DNA of 19,007 nt from DAOUMU01 sp034409055. Lineage in GTDB: Bacteria > Chloroflexota > Anaerolineae > 4572-78 > J111. This document shows, one piece after another, positions 7,617 through 15,415 of the stretch. How positions within the stretch are numbered: the first letter of the stretch is position 1; the number at the start of each line of letters is the position of its first letter. The notes below the pieces were generated by a model. The model did no database searches. It saw only the letters and a list, made by a program, of their open reading frames with translations, and was not told the DNA's origin. Location of the stretch: NCBI GenBank assembly GCA_034409055.1, contig DAOUMU010000192.1, positions 1-19,007 of the forward strand. Direction: 5' to 3'. A program made the translations under genes and the position numbers.

Positions 7617-8864
7617 ATGAAAGAAGTAGTAATCATTGACGGCGTTCGTTCGCCAGTTGGTAAACATAACGGCGGATTATCAAGCGTGCGGCCCGATGAT
7701 CTGCTGGCCGAGGTGTTCAAGGCTCTGGTAGAGCGTACCGGCCTCGATCCGGCTCTCATCGAAGACGTTTACGCCGGCTGTGGTAACCAGGCCGGTGAAG
7801 ACAACCGGGACGTGGCCCGTATGTCGGCTTTGCTGGCCGGTTTTCCGGTCGAAGTGCCCGGGGTAACGGTCAATCGAAACTGTGCCTCGGCCCTGGAAGC
7901 AGTCAACCAGGCGGCCAAGGCCATTGTCGCCGGTGAGGGAGACGTGTATATTGGCGGTGGTGTAGAATCGATGAGTCGCGCTCCCTGGTCGATGCCCAAG
8001 CCGGAACGCCCCCAGCCGGTCGGGCATCCCAAAATCTGGGATACGACCGTTGGCTGGCGTTACAACAATCCCAAAATGGAGGCCATGTATCCCATTATCA
8101 GCCTGGGTGAAACTGCCGAGAATATCGCCGAAGAGATGGGCATCACTCGCGAGGATCAGGATGTCTTTGCCCTGGAAAGTCACCGGCGGGCCGTTGCGGC
8201 CATTAATGCCGGCAAGTTCAAGGATGAAATCGTGCCCATCAGTGTACCTCAGCGTAAAGGTGACCCCATTATTGTGGACACCGATGAGCATCCCCGGTAC
8301 CGTATAGAAAACGGGCAGTACGTGTTGGATACCAGCATGGAACTACTGGCCAGGCTGCGACCGGTTTTTCGTAAAGGGGGGACGGTCACGGCCGGCAACT
8401 CCAGCGGCATCAACGACGGTGCAGCCGCACTCTTACTGATGAGCCGAGAAAAGGCTGAGGAATTAGGTATGAAACCAATGGCGCGCTGGCTTGGGGCGGC
8501 CGCCGCCGGCGTTGATCCCGGCGTAATGGGCTACGGCCCGGTACCGGCCACCCAAAAGTTACTCAAGCGACTCGGTCTGACCCTGGATGACATCGGCCTG
8601 GTCGAACTCAACGAAGCTTTTGCGGCCCAGAGTCTCGGCGTGATGCGGCGGTTGGGGCTCCGTCACGAAATCACCAATGTTAACGGTGGCGCTGTCGCCC
8701 TGGGGCACCCCACCGGCTGCTCCGGGGCGCGCATTCTGATCACCCTGCTGCATGAGATGAAGCGTCGTGCTGCTGACGAAAAACGCCCCTACTACGGTCT
8801 GGCTACCCTATGCGTGGGGGTCGGTATGGGCGTGGCTACTGTCGTGGAATGGATAGGAGATTAA
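7617..8864 (+). CDS. Thiolase family acetyl-CoA acyltransferase
   Basis: 415-residue thiolase, which cleaves a 3-oxoacyl-CoA with CoA to acetyl-CoA and a shortened acyl-CoA, or runs in reverse to condense acetyl-CoA. The acyl-accepting cysteine is C89 in VNRNCASALEAV; the other active-site residues are H364 in GHPTGCSGAR and C399 in LCVGVGMG. NEAFA and TAGNSSGINDGAAA motifs are also present. The segments GCGNQAGEDNRDVARM (54-69) and DTTVGWRYNNPKM resemble 3-oxoadipyl-CoA thiolases (PcaF/PaaJ), so aromatic or dicarboxylic acid breakdown is a possible role besides beta-oxidation. It is followed by a CoA transferase gene 24 bp downstream, probably in the same transcript. Confidence 0.92.
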   Translation: MKEVVIIDGVRSPVGKHNGGLSSVRPDDLLAEVFKALVERTGLDPALIEDVYAGCGNQAGEDNRDVARMSALLAGFPVEVPGVTVNRNCASALEAVNQAAKAIVAGEGDVYIGGGVESMSRAPWSMPKPERPQPVGHPKIWDTTVGWRYNNPKMEAMYPIISLGETAENIAEEMGITREDQDVFALESHRRAVAAINAGKFKDEIVPISVPQRKGDPIIVDTDEHPRYRIENGQYVLDTSMELLARLRPVFRKGGTVTAGNSSGINDGAAALLLMSREKAEELGMKPMARWLGAAAAGVDPGVMGYGPVPATQKLLKRLGLTLDDIGLVELNEAFAAQSLGVMRRLGLRHEITNVNGGAVALGHPTGCSGARILITLLHEMKRRAADEKRPYYGLATLCVGVGMGVATVVEWIGD

Positions 8865-8875
8865 TAAAGAATTAT

Positions 8876-8880
8876 GGAGG
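8876..8880 (+). promoter_or_regulatory. Ribosome binding site that favours a GTG start for the CoA transferase
   Basis: GGAGG at 8876-8880 lies 8 bp before GTG at 8889. The in-frame ATG at 8874 has only AT-rich sequence before it and overlaps this site, so GTG is the better start. Confidence 0.65.
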
Positions 8881-8888
8881 ATGGACTC

Positions 8889-10118
8889 GTGACGGACAAT
8901 CTACAACGCCCTCTATCAGGCATCCGTGTTATTGGTCTGGAGCAATATATGAGTGGTCCCTACTGCACCATGCTCCTGGCCGACGCCGGAGCCGAGATAA
9001 TTAAGATTGAGCGGCCTGGCAGAGGTGACCCTCGCCGGGCCATTCCCCCTTTTGTGGAAAAGGGCGGAGTCAAAAAGGCCGGTGGCTTTCTGGGTTACAA
9101 TCGTAACAAGAAGAGTCTGGCCCTTAATTTACGCAGCGAGGCCGGTCAGGAGATTCTGCGCAAACTGGTTGCGGTCTCGGATGTTGTTGTTGAAAATTTG
9201 CGGCCCGGGGCCACGACCAAAATGGGACTGGATTATGACAATCTCAAAACGATCAATCCTGGCCTGATTTATGCTATGATTTCCGGCTTTGGTCGTTTGC
9301 CCGGTTATCAGAGCGAGTATAGCAACCGCCCTGCCTTCGATATTGTCGCTGAAGCCATGAGTGGCGTGATGGACCTGGTTGGCTTTGCCGATAGGCCCCC
9401 TACCTATACTTTGTACGGCCTGGCCGACGTTTATTCCGGCATGATTGGAGCTTACGGTATCGTACAAGCGCTCTTTATGCGCGAACGCACCGGCCAGGGG
9501 CAATTGGTTGACGTGTCGATGCTGGATAATATGTTGGCTCTCAATGAGCGGATGGTCACCCTCTACACGGTCACCGGTAAGGAGCCCAAACGGGGTCGCC
9601 TGGAACACCTGTGGCCACGCGGTGCCTTCAAGTGTCGAGATGGCTACGTGGCTCTCAACGTGCCCGATGATACCATCTGGCAGCGGCTGGCCAAAGCCAT
9701 TGGCCGGCCCGACCTGGTGGACGACCCCCGCAGCGCCGACGGCACCAGCCGGGCCGCCAACGCCGATTTTCTCCGGCCCATCATCGAGAACTGGATGGCC
9801 GACAAAACGCGAGCAGAAGTGGTTGACACCCTCAATGCGGCAGGCGCGCCCACCGGCCCCATCTACACTGCCAAAGATGTATTTGCCGACGACCATTTCC
9901 GTAAACGCAAAATGTTGGTCGAGATAGACGATCCCGACGTCGGTCCCTATACCTTTGCCCGGAGTGTCCCTCATCTCTCCGCTGCTCCGGAGATCCCCGC
10001 TCAAACCGCTCCTGACCTGGGGCAACACACGCGGCCTATTTTACAAGAGTTGCTGGGATACAGTTCTGACGAGATAGACCGGCTGGTCGAAGAGGGAGTG
10101 GTCGGCACGAACGAGTAG
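8889..10118 (+). CDS. CaiB/BaiF family (type III) CoA transferase
   Basis: 409 residues counted from the preferred GTG start (414 if the ATG at 8874 is used). Type III CoA transferases move CoA between carboxylic acids through an aspartyl-CoA thioester. Seen here are the N-terminal Rossmann-like core (GIRVIGLEQYMSGPYCTMLLADAGAEIIKIERP, residues 11-43), NRNKKSLALNL, DVVVENLRPGA, and the likely catalytic aspartate D180 in YGLADVYSG, which aligns with Asp169 of formyl-CoA transferase. Further on is RTGQGQLVDVSMLDNM. Length agrees with the family's ~400. Placed 24 bp after the thiolase, it probably activates an organic acid or recycles CoA in the same pathway. The acceptor and donor acids are unknown. 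Confidence 0.9.
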   Translation: MTDNLQRPLSGIRVIGLEQYMSGPYCTMLLADAGAEIIKIERPGRGDPRRAIPPFVEKGGVKKAGGFLGYNRNKKSLALNLRSEAGQEILRKLVAVSDVVVENLRPGATTKMGLDYDNLKTINPGLIYAMISGFGRLPGYQSEYSNRPAFDIVAEAMSGVMDLVGFADRPPTYTLYGLADVYSGMIGAYGIVQALFMRERTGQGQLVDVSMLDNMLALNERMVTLYTVTGKEPKRGRLEHLWPRGAFKCRDGYVALNVPDDTIWQRLAKAIGRPDLVDDPRSADGTSRAANADFLRPIIENWMADKTRAEVVDTLNAAGAPTGPIYTAKDVFADDHFRKRKMLVEIDDPDVGPYTFARSVPHLSAAPEIPAQTAPDLGQHTRPILQELLGYSSDEIDRLVEEGVVGTNE

Positions 10119-10150
10119 AATCTTTATAAAAATCAATCACCCGGTCAAAC

Positions 10151-10184
10151 CAAAAGAGGCATGGGCAATTCCATGCCTCTTTTG
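10151..10184. terminator. Bidirectional rho-independent terminator
   Basis: A perfect 14-bp stem, CAAAAGAGGCATGG at 10151-10164 with its complement at 10171-10184, and a 6-nt loop. The A/T tracts sit at the stem base, so on either strand the transcript ends in CTCTTTTG. It lies between the convergent CoA transferase (+, ends 10118) and aldo/keto reductase (-, ends 10208) genes and probably ends both transcripts. Confidence 0.88.
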
Positions 10185-10207
10185 TAATTGGTACAATTTA
10201 TCCAAGT

Positions 10208-11065
10208 TCAGACGAAAATCGGAGCCATTTCCAGTCTGGCGGCGGCTGTTTCCATCTCATCCTCAGACGGTCCTGTTTGGAAGCGACTGGCGGCATCTAA
10301 TATCTTGGGCAATAGATGCATATCGCCGGCCGTGTTCAGGAAGATATTGGGCCGGCTCAACACCCAGTGTACCGCCCGGTCAATATCGACCTGGTCCTCA
10401 AGGGGTTTGTACCAAGTGTTACGGGTCTGAGACTCATCCCCCCATAGCCGGCAGGCCAGAGATTTGATAGTTTGTACGGCCACGTTCCGTTCCTGGCATA
10501 AGGCTACCAAAGCCTCAAAATCGGCAGCATATGGCCGGTTTTGCATCATCGCATAATTGTAGGGCAGCAGCACCGAGTCGAAATCAAAACGCTCCAGGCT
10601 GCGTATATGCATCGTTGGTACTGCCACTTCGTGGCCGGTCACGCCAATGAAGCGTACCAATCCCTGCTCCCGGGCTTCAATGGCAGCCTCCAACGCGCCC
10701 CCCGGCCCCATAGCCACTTCCCATTCCTGCGGGTCCACCAGATGGTGAAGCTGCAATAAATCCACCTGATCCACCCGCAGTCTTTCCAGCGAACCCTGGA
10801 ACTCATCCCGGGCTTTCTGATAGGTACGCTCTCCCAGCTTCGTAGCCAGGAAGAAATCCTGGCGATGGTGCTCCATCCAGGGGCCAATGCGCAGTTCTGA
10901 GTCGCCGTAACTGGGGGCAGTATCAATATGGTTCACTCCATACTTTAAGAGTACCTCTAAGGTTCGATCCGCTTCGTCTTGACTGGCCTGGCTAAGCGCA
11001 AAAGCCCCGAAGATGGTACGTGTGCTCATATGACCGGTACGGCCAAATGGTTGTTTGGGAATCAT
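10208..11065 (-). CDS. Aldo/keto reductase
   Basis: 285-residue NAD(P)H-dependent oxidoreductase of the AKR superfamily (TIM barrel), reducing aldehydes or ketones or oxidising sugars in the cytoplasm. The catalytic tetrad is visible: D48 and Y53 in NHIDTAPSYGDSE, K76 in LATKLGER and H107 in LLQLHH. The late part VDIDRAVHWVLSRPNIFLNTAGD fits the cofactor-binding end of the family. The start ATG has GGAGGA a few bases upstream. It is the last gene of the seven-gene minus-strand group, 43 bp after the membrane protein gene. The substrate is unknown. Confidence 0.88.
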   Translation of the reverse strand: MIPKQPFGRTGHMSTRTIFGAFALSQASQDEADRTLEVLLKYGVNHIDTAPSYGDSELRIGPWMEHHRQDFFLATKLGERTYQKARDEFQGSLERLRVDQVDLLQLHHLVDPQEWEVAMGPGGALEAAIEAREQGLVRFIGVTGHEVAVPTMHIRSLERFDFDSVLLPYNYAMMQNRPYAADFEALVALCQERNVAVQTIKSLACRLWGDESQTRNTWYKPLEDQVDIDRAVHWVLSRPNIFLNTAGDMHLLPKILDAASRFQTGPSEDEMETAAARLEMAPIFV

Positions 11066-11108
11066 TTTTTCCTCCGGTATGTTTACTTTTATACTGGTTT
11101 TTAGACGA

Positions 11109-12173
11109 TCAACTTTCCTCCCACTGCTTAATAGAGGCTTTAATCAGCTCTTTTACTTCAGGATCGGGGACGTCGTCCGGGCTAGAATAGAAAGTACCGT
11201 TAACGTTAATCCGAATTCCGCCACCTGGCTCAGTCGTAATTTCTATCTGGGTCGTAGTGGCTAGCGGTGAGGCCATCAGGCGGGCCTGAACGATTTTATT
11301 GATCTCGTCAGCCAAGTTCAAGCCGGGTAATACGGGTTCAGCGGTGGGAGCCGAACGACCGAAAATCCCACGTCGCTGTTGCGGCTCCGGTTCAGGAGGC
11401 GATTGAGCCCGCAAAGAGGCTAAGAAAGCCGCTTCAGCTTCGGGAGAAGGCGGGGCAACCGGTGAAGGCTCAGACTTAACCGGCTCTGATACCACGGGCG
11501 CAGAGGTTTCGGATGGTGTAGCAAGGGGTTGGGGTGTTTCGCCGACCCTGGGCGTATAGATAGATTTCACCCCGGCTTCGGTAGCAATCATGCCGTTAGT
11601 AAAAGCCAGTAGATGAGCCACTAATTTGAGGATGTATTGACCAATTTTTTTATCAGCAACGTCAGCCAGTTTGGTGTAACGTCGTCCGGCAACCTCCACA
11701 ATAAACTGACCTGATTGTGGATGGCGTAGAAGACGCAATAATTCCACAGGCTCTGAGGGTTGAGGGGCGGCAGGGACAGGCTGGTTGCCCAATCTTGCAG
11801 CCAGATCGATTTTTTCTTCATTGGTTTGTTTTGGTGTGTCCATAGTAAAATTCTCCGGGGTACTACTGCGGCTCAGGATATCCATATTTAAACCGGCCTC
11901 GGCAGAAGAAGCTGGTATATCACTTGAGGCCGGCTGTTCAGCCGATAAAACTTCGGTGTCTAAGCCATACGTTGGAGCAGTGATTGAAGCCGAAGCGGGT
12001 ATCTCCGAGACAGGGGGCGCTTTGGGTTGAATACCCAACTTCATCTTGGGTTTTTTTCTGCGTCTGGAAAAAGAAAAAACTATAAACCCGACCAAAAGAA
12101 TGACACTTATGAGGGGGATAACCATTAAGATCAACAACTGGATAGACGTAGCATTTCCCAAAAACTCTGCCAT
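11109..12173 (-). CDS. Unrecognised single-pass membrane protein with duplicated small domain
   Basis: 354 residues; no family recognised. One hydrophobic segment at about 11-35 is followed by SRRRKKPK (36-43), so by the positive-inside rule the long C-terminal part should be cytoplasmic. Low-complexity Pro/Ala/Ser/Glu-rich linkers (about 50-142 and 205-285) separate two compact segments. Residues 156-191 contain FIVEVAGRRYTKLADVADKKI and residues 319-354 contain GIRINVNGTFYSSPDDVPDP, both following the pattern I-x-V-x-G-x3-Y-x4-DV-x-D-x2-[IV] and leading into a helix. This suggests a duplicated beta-beta-helix module. The ATG at 12173 has AAGGA about 9 bp upstream. It lies between GalT (67 bp) and the aldo/keto reductase (43 bp) genes. 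A role as a membrane-tethered scaffold or regulator is only a guess. Confidence 0.75.
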   Translation of the reverse strand: MAEFLGNATSIQLLILMVIPLISVILLVGFIVFSFSRRRKKPKMKLGIQPKAPPVSEIPASASITAPTYGLDTEVLSAEQPASSDIPASSAEAGLNMDILSRSSTPENFTMDTPKQTNEEKIDLAARLGNQPVPAAPQPSEPVELLRLLRHPQSGQFIVEVAGRRYTKLADVADKKIGQYILKLVAHLLAFTNGMIATEAGVKSIYTPRVGETPQPLATPSETSAPVVSEPVKSEPSPVAPPSPEAEAAFLASLRAQSPPEPEPQQRRGIFGRSAPTAEPVLPGLNLADEINKIVQARLMASPLATTTQIEITTEPGGGIRINVNGTFYSSPDDVPDPEVKELIKASIKQWEES

Positions 12174-12240
12174 ATTATTTTCCTTCTGTTGCTATTCGAT
12201 TTCTGTTAAAACCAAAAATTCACCCCCAATTTCCCTCCGA

Positions 12241-13239
12241 CTAAATTTTAACGTCTCGTAAAAAAGCTGCACTCTCCTCTGGTAAGGCGGGGTTGATAAA
12301 CATGCCACTCCCCAACTCAAAACCGGCCGTACGACTCAGTCGCGGTATGACGGTAATGTACCAATGCAAGTAGTCGTTACTTATTTCTTTCACCGGAGCC
12401 GAACGAATGATTAAGTTATAATCCGGGTCACGTAAGCCAATGTAAAGCCTGCGTAACACATCCCGTAACAGCCTGGCCAGATCTTCCATCTCATCGGGTT
12501 GAGAATACAGGAAGCTGACACTGTGCTGGCGGGGGATAATCCAAATATGAAAAGGAGAGGGAGCCGCATACAACACAAAAGCGACGAAGTGTTCGCTAGT
12601 GACCACCAACCGCTCCTTTTTATCCAATTCATCCCGCATCATCACGCAAAAAACACACTCGCCGTTATCATCAAAATAGCGCCGGGCCTCTTCAATGCGA
12701 TGGCGAATATCGGTGGGCACAACGGGCAGGCCGATAATCTGGCTATGAGGATGCTTCAGGGATGCTCCGGCCCGCACCCCATGGTTTTTGAAGTAGATGA
12801 TTTGCTCGATCCGGGAATCTTTGCGAATACTCCAACCCTGGCTATAAAATGTTTCCAGCAGGCATTTTATCTCTTCTGGTTCCATCAAAGCCAGTGTTGT
12901 ATTGTGGATCGGGTGATCAACAACCACTTCGTGATGCCCCACCCCGGAAATCCGGCGATGCACCCCGTCGAAGGTACGGGCCAATTCCCCTTCCATTGAC
13001 AGGGCCGGAAATCGATTGTAAACAACTCTGGTTTGCCAGGGCCCTGTCTCTGGCAAGCGCTCAACTTCCAGGTCGAGCTCCTCGTTTCCAACACAAAAGG
13101 GGCAAGTTGAGTCGTACGGGGGTTGCATTTCCGTGGTCGTGTGTGTTTGAGATTCGATATACTGGTCAGGGCGTTTGGCTCGCTCATTGGCAATAATGAC
13201 CCATTCTTTGGTTGCCATATTCTGTCGCAATTCGGGCAT
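12241..13239 (-). CDS. galT: Galactose-1-phosphate uridylyltransferase
   Basis: 332-residue Leloir enzyme of the HIT superfamily that exchanges UMP between UDP-glucose and galactose 1-phosphate. Zinc-site candidates are C46 and C49 in STCPFC, H112 in HPIHNTTLAL and H163. The uridylylated nucleophile is H165 in LKHPHSQIIG (HPHxQ). A second pair, CVFC, occurs near 195-198, as in many bacterial short GalT forms. The C-terminal HWYITVIPRLSRTAGFELGSG is characteristic. Length fits the family (~340). AGGA precedes the ATG by 9 bp. No galK or galE is adjacent, although an epimerase-like gene lies upstream in the same strand group, so the enzyme may serve sugar-nucleotide supply rather than a galactose operon. 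Confidence 0.93.
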   Translation of the reverse strand: MPELRQNMATKEWVIIANERAKRPDQYIESQTHTTTEMQPPYDSTCPFCVGNEELDLEVERLPETGPWQTRVVYNRFPALSMEGELARTFDGVHRRISGVGHHEVVVDHPIHNTTLALMEPEEIKCLLETFYSQGWSIRKDSRIEQIIYFKNHGVRAGASLKHPHSQIIGLPVVPTDIRHRIEEARRYFDDNGECVFCVMMRDELDKKERLVVTSEHFVAFVLYAAPSPFHIWIIPRQHSVSFLYSQPDEMEDLARLLRDVLRRLYIGLRDPDYNLIIRSAPVKEISNDYLHWYITVIPRLSRTAGFELGSGMFINPALPEESAAFLRDVKI

Positions 13240-13293
13240 AATTTGTTTCCTAAAATAGTTGATTATTATCGGTCAACCAACCGTCGTCGCTTA

Positions 13294-13965
13294 TCAGTGA
13301 TTGGCAAACAGCGTTAAAAATTCGCTGAGGATCATAGCTGTCGCTCCCCAGACTTTATGGCCAAAAACATCAAAAAAAGGAATACGTCGTTTGCCATATT
13401 TTTCAAATTCCCGAATTTCTTCCTTATACACCGTTGGGTTCAGGAGGAGACTGAACGGAGGTTCAATCAATTCAGCTACCTCTTGAGGGTCAAGGCAAAA
13501 AGCCGGGTGGGTGGAGCTAAAAGCAACAAAGGGATAAATGCAGAAGTTGCTGGCTGAAGTGTACAGGGACGATAGGGGTCCAATCACCTCCAAGGTTTCT
13601 GGCAAAACCCCAATCTCTTCCATTGCCTCACGCAAGGCGGTTGTTTGGAGCGACTCATCCCCTTCTCGACGACCACCGGGAAATGAAATCTGTCCGCTAT
13701 GAACACCAGGATACTCGGTACGGCGGGTCAGGGCAATGTGTAATTCTGGCGTATTGCTGTTCGTGACGTGTGGATAGAGCAACAGCAAAACGCCGGCCTG
13801 GCGACAATCGTCTGGTCTACCCCATTGACGAGTCTTATCACGGTTAAGCGGTTGGGGGGCCATTTTTATTTGTCCGGTTCGGCCAGGTAAGGGGCCAGCC
13901 AATGCCTGTCGAATATTCTCAATTGTAGGCGAGAGAAAGTATGGGCTACTCATCACATTCTTCAT
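13294..13965 (-). CDS. Nudix hydrolase, CoA-pyrophosphatase (NudL) type
   Basis: 223 residues. The Nudix box is complete: GGRREGDESLQTTALREAM followed by EEIGV fits G-x5-E-x7-REUxEExGU, which binds the metal and the diphosphate. Just before it, ALTRRTEYPGVHSGQISFPGG matches the NuCoA motif that marks hydrolases of CoA and its derivatives to phosphopantetheine and 3',5'-ADP. Length fits this group (about 190-230). The start ATG at 13965 has no strong ribosome binding site; an in-frame ATG at 13953 is an alternative. It lies 13 bp after the PAP2 gene and 54 bp before galT, so it is probably co-transcribed. Confidence 0.88.
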   Translation of the reverse strand: MKNVMSSPYFLSPTIENIRQALAGPLPGRTGQIKMAPQPLNRDKTRQWGRPDDCRQAGVLLLLYPHVTNSNTPELHIALTRRTEYPGVHSGQISFPGGRREGDESLQTTALREAMEEIGVLPETLEVIGPLSSLYTSASNFCIYPFVAFSSTHPAFCLDPQEVAELIEPPFSLLLNPTVYKEEIREFEKYGKRRIPFFDVFGHKVWGATAMILSEFLTLFANH

Positions 13966-13978
13966 TATAGCATAAATT

Positions 13979-14518
13979 TTAGAATGTGAGGATAGGTAAT
14001 AAAGCCAATAAGAGGGTTATGGCCGCCCATGCCACCACTGATCCCACCACTAGACCAACCACAATATCGCCAACGTAATGGATGCCTACCACTACCCGAG
14101 CGATGGCTACATTTAAAGCAATAATTAACAAGGTCCAGCCAAAGCCCGGAAAAAAGGAGATAGCACTCACCGCCAGAGCCGCTAACCGAGCCGAGTGACC
14201 AGAAGGAAAGCTATAGGCATCATATTTGAAGGCCACAAACTCTCCCGGAGGGAGAGGTCGCTCCCGCCGCACGACAAATTTGATCAGAGTGACGACGACC
14301 ATCGTGACCAAGACAATAAGGGTTATGATCAGAATAACCCGGCAGAAATATAACTCAGCCCAAAGCCGGCCCAGTAAATAGGCCAAACCCAACCCGCCGA
14401 ACACATATAGTCCATCGCCCAGGTGGGCTGTAAATCTTGCCAATTGCCACCAGCCAGACTCTAACGGTAAGGTAAATCTTTGGCTGAGCGTCACATCAAA
14501 AGCTAAGAGTCGATCCAT
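13979..14518 (-). CDS. PAP2-family membrane phosphatase
   Basis: 179 residues from ATG at 14518; a TTG at 14530 would add four residues. The three parts of the PAP2 active site are visible: KFVVRRERP (K80, R87; K-x6-RP), PSGH with H108, and ARVVVGIHYVGD with R141, the nucleophilic H147 and D151 (SR-x5-H-x3-D, with A replacing S). Several membrane helices surround them, so the active site probably faces outward. Members dephosphorylate phosphatidic acid, phosphatidylglycerol phosphate or undecaprenyl diphosphate. Its gene sits between the nucleotidyltransferase (about 23 bp) and Nudix (13 bp) genes; an envelope-lipid or lipid-carrier role is a reasonable inference. Confidence 0.88.
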   Translation of the reverse strand: MDRLLAFDVTLSQRFTLPLESGWWQLARFTAHLGDGLYVFGGLGLAYLLGRLWAELYFCRVILIITLIVLVTMVVVTLIKFVVRRERPLPPGEFVAFKYDAYSFPSGHSARLAALAVSAISFFPGFGWTLLIIALNVAIARVVVGIHYVGDIVVGLVVGSVVAWAAITLLLALLPILTF

Positions 14519-14541
14519 CACTGAAGCCAAGCAGATTTAAG

Positions 14542-15333
14542 CTAGCTCCCCAACATTTGAGCCTGACGTTTTTCCAAAGTAGCTTTAATCATTTCATATT
14601 GATGCGGCTTGTCCAAGTCCATGCCTAATTCGGCAAAACGGGTATCTACTGCTCGTGCATCAAGGTTAAGTATTTTACGGACCCGCTCGACTGCGTCTTG
14701 CAGGGTCATCATCCGCAGTAAAAATCTAATAATAAAGCCAAAGCCCAGCATACGAGCCTGGTTCAGGTAATTTTTTCGTGAGTTGGTTAAAGCCCGGAAA
14801 AGGTCCAGATCGGTTTTGGTGGGAGCCGTAACATCGGCCAAGAAGACGTCACCCCCTGAGTAACGTCCACCTTTAAAGGGCACGAACGTACGCTTGGAAC
14901 CGGGGAAACGGGCTTCCATTGTTTTTTCTTCGACGATGGCATAATAAACGTCCCCCTCCAGTGAACCACACTCTTCTATAAAGCCCCGTACAACCTCCGG
15001 GGTAATCAGGGGGATGTCTGACGAAGACAGTAAGATTTTTTTCGTGGCCGGATTTATCTCTTTCATTTTGTCAAGCGCGGTTAGGATGTTGTCTATCATC
15101 TCCCCCACCGCGTCAACAAAATACACGGGAATATCGTCAAAATTGACCTCACCCGGTTTTAGGCCAACAATGACAATGTTTTCTATCAGCCCTGATCCAG
15201 ACAAAGCTTCGACAACCCATTTGATCATCGGTTTACCGGCTAAAGGGATCAGGGCTTTTTTTTCAATACCGGTTAGGGCGTAGAGGGGGTCATCAGAGGA
15301 ACTGACCCCTCCGGCGGTGACAATTGCATCCAT
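14542..15333 (-). CDS. MobA/GlmU-like nucleotidyltransferase with degenerate signature
   Basis: 263 residues from ATG at 15333, which has GGAG 8 bp upstream; a TTG at 15357 would add eight residues and is less likely. The fold is that of NTP transferases (NTP_transf_3): MDAIVTAGG at 1-9, KALIPLAGKPMIKWVVEAL (26-44), the metal-site-like SSSDIPLITP (103-112), and DLDKP (239-243). The usual LAGGxGTRM loop that holds the nucleotide phosphates is changed: after AGG comes VSSSDDPLYALTGIEKK instead of xGTRM, so activity or nucleotide preference may differ. Its gene is close to the PAP2 gene and 82 bp after the epimerase gene. It may activate a sugar or alcohol phosphate; the substrate is unknown. 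Confidence 0.8.
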   Translation of the reverse strand: MDAIVTAGGVSSSDDPLYALTGIEKKALIPLAGKPMIKWVVEALSGSGLIENIVIVGLKPGEVNFDDIPVYFVDAVGEMIDNILTALDKMKEINPATKKILLSSSDIPLITPEVVRGFIEECGSLEGDVYYAIVEEKTMEARFPGSKRTFVPFKGGRYSGGDVFLADVTAPTKTDLDLFRALTNSRKNYLNQARMLGFGFIIRFLLRMMTLQDAVERVRKILNLDARAVDTRFAELGMDLDKPHQYEMIKATLEKRQAQMLGS

Positions 15334-15415
15334 AGGTTTGCTCCATGATAGTAACAAGATGACAAACCAGCAAAACAGTTAAGAAATAATCTGCAACCTG
15401 CTACATAGCGACTTA

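Noticed and set aside
9129..10028. 299-codon open frame on the minus strand
   Set aside because: Fully antisense to the CoA transferase gene, with no recognisable motif; a by-product of codon bias. The same applies to the minus-strand frames at 310-1014 and 7680-8291.
13964..13969. TATAAT on the minus strand overlapping the Nudix start codon
   Set aside because: No acceptable -35 box at 16-18 bp. A near-leaderless start at the ATG at 13953 is conceivable but unsupported.
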